From: Geomonas subterranea
GTDB taxonomy: Bacteria; Desulfobacterota; Desulfuromonadia; Geobacterales; Geobacteraceae
Direction of reading: 5' to 3'
Length of the DNA: 64,000 bases
NCBI RefSeq assembly: GCF_019063845.1
Contig: NZ_CP077683.1
Span: 4,332,501-4,396,500, forward strand
The notes beneath the pieces were generated by a model that saw nothing but the letters and a program-made list of their open reading frames with translations, had not been told where the DNA came from and made no database searches. The number at the start of each line of letters is the position of its first letter. Positions within the stretch are counted from its first letter, which is position 1. This document shows positions 59,376 to 64,000 of this stretch, one piece after another. A program made the position numbers and the translations under genes.

Positions 59376-60131
59376 CTATTTCACCCCTTCAGGCATGAAG
59401 CGGAACACGCGTTTGTACTGCGAATGGTTGGGCGGCGGCTCCAGCGTCTTGCCGGCGAGGACGACGGCCCGTTGCACGGCGTCGTCGAAGAAGGGATCCC
59501 CTGACCCCTTTTCCACGCGGCACTCGATGCGGCCGTCGGGAGACACCGTGATGGTAGCGATTACCTGCGGCGCCCTGGTCTGGGTGGCGATGACCTGCTT
59601 GAGGGCGTCCCTGAGCCGGGACTGCAGGTACGAGGAATAGTCGCTCCCCGCCTGGGTCCCTGTCGCACCGGGCATGCCGGTGCGGGTGCTCCCCTTCTTC
59701 TTGAGTGCATCCAGCGCGACGGCCTGGCGCCGGTCCTCGGCCTTTTGCTGCAGCTTGGCCATCCGCTCGTTGAACGCCTTGTCCTCGGCCTCTTTTTGCT
59801 GCTGTTCGGTTTTGGCCTGGGATTTGGCTGGCGGACTCTTCGTTGCGGGCTTGGCCGGCAGCGCCATGGCCGGCTTAGCCGGCGGGGGGGCAGGAGCCGG
59901 CGCGGCAGGGGCCTTGCTTTCGGCCGGTGCCGGCGCTGCGGGCATGCCGCTTTGTGGCGAAGCGACCGGTAGCGTGACCATGTCGACGTAGGTGACCGGG
60001 GTTTCGTCCCGATGGAACTCAGGGAGGAAGTGCCAGTTGGCGATGATCAGGAACACGGCCAGGTGGCAGACAAGGGAGAGCGCCAGCATCCCCCCCGGCC
60101 CCGGGTAGTTGCGTGTGAACCCGGTTTTCAT
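59376..60131 (-). CDS. tolA: TolA-like inner-membrane protein with TonB C-terminal domain
   Basis: A 251-residue protein. TM helix about 15-34, then a Pro/Ala/Lys-rich linker (about 64-110) and a short Glu/Lys helix (about 108-135), much shorter than the E. coli TolA stalk. C-terminal TonB_C-type domain about 160-250 (VIATITVSPDGRIECRVEKGSGDPFFDDA). Overlaps tolR by 4 bp. Confidence 0.92.
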   Translation of the reverse strand: MKTGFTRNYPGPGGMLALSLVCHLAVFLIIANWHFLPEFHRDETPVTYVDMVTLPVASPQSGMPAAPAPAESKAPAAPAPAPPPAKPAMALPAKPATKSPPAKSQAKTEQQQKEAEDKAFNERMAKLQQKAEDRRQAVALDALKKKGSTRTGMPGATGTQAGSDYSSYLQSRLRDALKQVIATQTRAPQVIATITVSPDGRIECRVEKGSGDPFFDDAVQRAVVLAGKTLEPPPNHSQYKRVFRFMPEGVK

Positions 60132-60547
60132 CGGCGTTGAGGGGACTCCGTCACCATGCCCAGGCGCTCCACCCCGGCTCCCTTGATCTGGGCCATGACC
60201 CGGACCACCTCGCCGTACGGTACCGCCTGGTCAGCCTTGAGGAACACCTCGCGCTTTTCCCGCCCCGCCAGCATGGTGGTTAGCTTGTCCTTCAACTGGT
60301 CGCCCGGGACTTCAGTGGAGTTGATGAAGGTCTTGCCGGACTGCTCCACGGAGACCACCAGGGTGTCCTCCTTGGGCGCCAGCGACTTGGTGTCCGCCTT
60401 GGGGAGGTTGACCTGGACCCCCTGCTGCATCATCGGCGCGGTGACCATGAAGATGATCAAGAGCACCAGCATGACGTCGACCAGAGGTGTGACGTTTATC
60501 TGCGACATGGTGCCGCGATCGCCGTTATCCCTGTTGCCGAACTCCAT
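60128..60547 (-). CDS. tolR: Tol-Pal system protein TolR (ExbD family)
   Basis: A 139-residue protein with one TM helix (about 20-38) bearing the proton-path Asp in VTPLVDVMLVLLIIFMVTAP. The periplasmic domain ends with GVERLGMVTESP, as expected. It starts 3 bp after tolQ. Confidence 0.95.
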   Translation of the reverse strand: MEFGNRDNGDRGTMSQINVTPLVDVMLVLLIIFMVTAPMMQQGVQVNLPKADTKSLAPKEDTLVVSVEQSGKTFINSTEVPGDQLKDKLTTMLAGREKREVFLKADQAVPYGEVVRVMAQIKGAGVERLGMVTESPQRR

Positions 60548-60550
60548 GGT

Positions 60551-61225
<675 letters not shown>

Positions 61226-61365
61226 GTAGCAACCTCCGCGGTTAGATGGAAACAAGCTGAAAAAATATGCTGAACCCTTTGGGAAGTCAACAGGAAACAC
61301 GTGCCGCAGGATGCCCCGGAGGCGGATTGGTGATCGCGGCTTATACCTTTTTCGCCAGTTCCCCC

Positions 61366-61484
61366 TCGCCCCCCGGGAGAGGGAAGGGGTGAGGGCGCCT
61401 GTTGTCTCTACCGCAGTCGCAGTATCGCCCATGGCACCGCCCTCACCCGGCCTTCGGCCACCCTCTCCCATGGGGCGAGGGGGA
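61366..61484. repeat. GC-rich palindromic repeat
   Basis: CCCTCGCCCCCCGGGAGAGG and CCCTCTCCCATGGGGCGAGG arms with a mirrored CCCTCACCCGG/GAGGGCGCC region. Same broad family as at 24982. Confidence 0.6.
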
Positions 61485-61527
61485 TGGACTGGTCATTCGT
61501 CGAGGGGAGAGCTGTCGTCACCGAAGT

Positions 61528-62307
61528 CTAGTAGCATTCCGGCCGCCGGTCCTGGAAGCAGTTGATGCTTGCGCGCCAGGAGGTGATCTCGGCGGGGTCG
61601 AGGAGCGCGGTGGGCTCGCAGTTGTCGTAGCCACCTTCGGCCAGCAGCTCCCCTTTCGGGTTGACGATGAGGGAGGAGCCAAAGAAATCAAGCTTGCCTA
61701 TCAAGCCGCACGTGTTGGTGGCGACCACGAAAAGCTGGTTCTCTATGGCGCGGGCGCGGATCAGGGTGCGCCAGTGCTCTTCGCGCGGCTTGGGCCACTC
61801 GCCGCTGATAACGATGATCGCGGCGCCGTCGACGGCGAGCCTGCGCGCGAGCTCTGGGAAGCGGATGTCGTAGCAGATCATGACCCCCAGCTTTCCGACG
61901 CTGGTGTCGACCAGGCAGACGGCATCGCCGCGGTCCAGGTGCCGGTCCTCGTTCATCAGGCCGAAGAGGTGCATCTTGCGGTAGCTCCCCGCCAGCCTGC
62001 CGCGGTCAGCAATGTAGGCGGTGTTGTAGACCTTGTCGCCGTGCGGCTCAGGCAGGCTCCCCACGACGGTCAAGGCGAGCTCCGCGGAGAGTTCCAGCAT
62101 CCGCTCCACCAAGGCAGGGGTCCGCAGGGCCAGCTGGTTCAGCTGACGGTAGTCGAAGCCGCAGCTCCACATTTCCGGCAGCACCACGAGCTCGACCCCG
62201 TCCCTGGCGAGCTGGCGCAGCTTGTCGGTTACGTACGCGAGGTTCTTGTCGATGTCGCCCAGCGCTATGTTGAATTGCAGTGCCGTGGCCTTAATGCTCT
62301 TCTGCAT
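61528..62307 (-). CDS. Carbon-nitrogen hydrolase (nitrilase superfamily, omega-amidase-like)
   Basis: A 259-residue protein with the complete Glu-Lys-Cys triad: Glu in VVLPEMWSCGF (about 41-51), Lys in YRKMHLF (about 109-115) and Cys in GVMICYDIRFPE (about 140-151). The length and motif details fit branch 10-type/YafV omega-amidases. The start is the ATG behind GGAGGGGAC. The substrate is probably a dicarboxylic monoamide. Confidence 0.9.
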   Translation of the reverse strand: MQKSIKATALQFNIALGDIDKNLAYVTDKLRQLARDGVELVVLPEMWSCGFDYRQLNQLALRTPALVERMLELSAELALTVVGSLPEPHGDKVYNTAYIADRGRLAGSYRKMHLFGLMNEDRHLDRGDAVCLVDTSVGKLGVMICYDIRFPELARRLAVDGAAIIVISGEWPKPREEHWRTLIRARAIENQLFVVATNTCGLIGKLDFFGSSLIVNPKGELLAEGGYDNCEPTALLDPAEITSWRASINCFQDRRPECY

Positions 62308-63042
62308 GTCCCCTCCTGTTTGAGCCCGGTGCCCTCTCCATACGGAGCGCACAAGAATTTGTAGGGGCGAATAATCATTCGCTCTTCTTTGGCATCTCCG
62401 CCCTTTTTGCCATGGTCAGCGGCGAGGCACCGGCCGCTGGGCAAATGTTTATTTGCCCCTACAGGGGGGCCGCCATGTTGTGTAGGGGCGAATAATCATT
62501 CGCCCTCTTTGGCCTCTTCGACCCTTTTGCCATCGTCAGCGGCAAGGCACCGTCCGCTGGGCAAATATTTATTTGCCCCTACAGGGGCCCCGCCATGTCC
62601 TGTAGGGGCGAATAATCATTCGCCCTCTTTGGCCTCTTCGACCCTTTTGCCATGGTCAGCGGCGAGGCACCGTCCGCTGGGCAAATATTTATTTGCCCCT
62701 ACAGAGGCCCCGCCATGTTGTGTAGGGGCGAATAATCATTCGCCCTCTTTGGCCTCTCCGACCCTTTTGCCATTATCAGCGGCGAGGCACCGACCGCTGG
62801 GCAAATATTTATTTGCCCCTACGGTGGCCGGCCATGTCCTGTAGGGGCGAATAATAATTCGCCCTGTCCTTCGCAGCGTTGCTGGCACCCCGCCGCAAGG
62901 GGGAGGGGAGCTGGCGGAGTTGGAGTGTAATATTCCTAACCGGGGATTTCAAGCATCTTCATGCAGTTGCGGCGCTTTTGCGTGACAAGAGGAGAGCCGT
63001 TCTGCTAGAACGATAGCTGGTGTGTAAAGGAGCACGAGAGCC
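62308..63042. other. Intergenic region with repeat array
   Basis: About 735 bp without a supported gene. The larger part is a tandem palindromic array; the last 170 bp hold a GC-rich repeat fragment (62886-62913) and presumably the hemW promoter. An open frame through the array is repeat-derived and rejected. Confidence 0.75.
62360..62866. repeat. Tandem array of about 120-bp palindromic units
   Basis: Four consecutive units, each with a left arm GTAGGGGCGAATAATCATTC GCCC, a centre (CTTTGGC...CCTTTTGCCAT.GTCAGCGG..AGGCACCG) and a right arm GGGCAAATATTTATTTGCCC CTACAG. Left arms start near 62361, 62481, 62601 and 62721, a 120-bp period. A fifth left arm alone ends the array (62840-62866). The units differ at few positions, so amplification is recent. 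Confidence 0.9.
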
Positions 63043-64000
63043 ATGCGAGCTGGTTTATATATTCATTTCCCCTTCTGCCTCAAAAAATGCCTGTACTGCG
63101 ACTTCAACTCCACCGCCTGGTCCGGCGACCAGTTGGACGGCTACGTGGAGCTGTTGCTGCGTGAGATGGAACTGCGCCAGGAACTCCTGCCCGAGGCGGT
63201 GCAGGCGCCTACCCTGTATTTTGGCGGGGGGACACCGTCACTCATGACCCCTGAGCTGGTGGGCCGCCTGATCGAGCAGGCCTCGCTGCGCTTCGGGGTG
63301 GAGCAGGGGGCTGAGATCACCCTGGAGGCGAACCCGGGGACGCTCACCCCCGAGCGGCTCGCCGGTTACCGCGCCGCCGGCGTGAACCGCCTGTCGCTGG
63401 GGATCCAGTCCTTCGACGATCGCCTGCTGCAGAGGCTCGGGCGGGTGCATACGGCAGCCGAGGCGCTGGCGGCCTTCGGGCAGGCACGCCGGGCCGGCTT
63501 TGACAACATCAGCATCGACCTGATGCACTCCCTGCCCGGGCAGTCCCTGGACGAGTGGCGCGCCGCGCTCGGCCAGGGGATCGCGCTTGCTCCCGAACAC
63601 GTTTCCGCCTACGCGCTCTCCATCGAGGAGGGAACCCCGTTCGAAGGGCTCCACCAGCGGGGGGAACTCCAGTTGCCGGGGGAGGAGGAGGGAGCCCGGA
63701 TGTTCGAGACGACCGGCGAACTTCTCACCGGCGCCGGCTATCTCCACTACGAGATCTCCAACTTCGCCAGACCCGGCCGCCTTTCCCGCCACAACCAATC
63801 CTACTGGAGCCGGCAGAGCTACCTTGGCTTCGGCTCCGGCGCCCATTCCTTCTGGAATCCCGACGGTCTTGGGCGCCGCTGGAACAACGCCGCCGACCTC
63901 GACGGCTACCGGGCCGCCATCGACGCCCGCCACCTCCCCGAGCGGGACGAGGTGTTGCTTTCCCTGGAGGACGCTGTGGCCGAGAGCTTCTTCCTCGGGC
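63043..64000 (+). CDS. hemW: Radical SAM heme chaperone HemW (coproporphyrinogen III oxidase-like), 3' part missing
   Basis: A 319-residue visible part, running off the window. The radical SAM CxxxCxxC motif FCLKKCLYCDF lies at residues 11-21. YFGGGTPSLM, EANPGTLTPERL, GVNRLSLGIQSFDD and SIDLMHSLPGQ are typical of HemW/HemN-like proteins. It lacks the N-terminal extension and extra Cys of true HemN, so a heme chaperone is more likely than an oxidase. The ATG has AAAGGAGCACGAGAG upstream. Confidence 0.92.
   Translation, partial: MRAGLYIHFPFCLKKCLYCDFNSTAWSGDQLDGYVELLLREMELRQELLPEAVQAPTLYFGGGTPSLMTPELVGRLIEQASLRFGVEQGAEITLEANPGTLTPERLAGYRAAGVNRLSLGIQSFDDRLLQRLGRVHTAAEALAAFGQARRAGFDNISIDLMHSLPGQSLDEWRAALGQGIALAPEHVSAYALSIEEGTPFEGLHQRGELQLPGEEEGARMFETTGELLTGAGYLHYEISNFARPGRLSRHNQSYWSRQSYLGFGSGAHSFWNPDGLGRRWNNAADLDGYRAAIDARHLPERDEVLLSLEDAVAESFFLG

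Noticed and set aside
62389-62844. 151-codon open frame through the repeat array
   Set aside because: It encodes near-identical repeats of RHRPLGKYLFAPT that simply translate the palindromic arms; no ribosome-binding site.
62360-62866. Possible CRISPR array
   Set aside because: The period is 120 bp, each unit contains two palindromic arms and the interior is conserved rather than unique, and no cas genes are near. It is an amplified palindromic repeat.

Overview
The window looks like chromosome from a GC-rich, Gram-negative, anaerobic deltaproteobacterium, most likely a member of the Geobacteraceae (Geobacter, Geomonas or Citrifermentans type). This is inferred from gene content and style: a complete Tol-Pal envelope system, an early-cobalt-insertion (anaerobic) cobalamin pathway, many small c-type or zinc-ribbon accessory proteins, NikR, PilZ and GGDEF proteins, and intergenic gaps filled with short palindromic repeats. 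No database search was run.

Layout. 1-5.6 kb: two tandem phosphate-type substrate-binding proteins (the first cut by the window edge), a chemoreceptor, a zinc-ribbon protein and a glycerate 2-kinase. 5.6-14.4 kb: an accessory stretch of small secreted proteins, a rearranged sulfate-binding-protein pseudogene, a lone GT87 glycosyltransferase, a small phosphate-starvation operon (zinc ribbon, pstS, phoB) behind a candidate Pho box, an entericidin-like lipoprotein, about 0.7 kb with no gene, and tRNA-Ser(CGA). 14.4-27.8 kb: housekeeping genes (tadA, nikR, an epimerase-like protein, a ferritin-like protein, slyD-type PPIase, Nudix, rluA-type synthase, hslO, U32 peptidase, DAHP synthase) with a striking CxxCxK-repeat secreted protein at 19.5 kb. 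27.3-29.1 kb: a small DedA-like membrane protein and an M16 peptidase.

29.2-40.7 kb is a cobalamin biosynthesis cluster: cbiX, cbiC, cbiD, cbiET, cbiL, cbiF, cbiG, a cbiH-cobQ fusion, cbiB and cobD. Together they carry cobalt insertion, the ring methylations, ring contraction, C5/C15 methylation with decarboxylation, methyl migration, amidation and aminopropanol attachment. cbiA, cbiJ and the lower-ligand genes are not here. Palindromic repeats occupy most of its gaps, and one copy has been read into the end of the CobQ domain.

40.9-46.4 kb holds a PilZ protein, a zur-znuA-znuC-znuB zinc-uptake operon with a visible promoter and operator, and a diguanylate cyclase. 46.3-56.5 kb holds cardiolipin synthase, a thioredoxin-like protein, rsmB-rpe-Nudix, a TraB-like membrane protein, a MagIII-like DNA glycosylase, a gamma carbonic anhydrase, nadA and a tatA/B-type gene. 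56.5-61.2 kb is tolQ-tolR-tolA-tolB-pal followed by cpoB. The window closes with a nitrilase-family amidohydrolase, a tandem array of four roughly 120-bp palindromic units, and the 5' part of hemW.

The items most worth a second look are the CxxCxK-repeat protein, the CbiH-CobQ fusion with its repeat-derived tail, the self-inverted sulfate-binding-protein remnant, the Pho-box operon, the apparently leaderless DedA-like gene, and the 120-bp repeat array.
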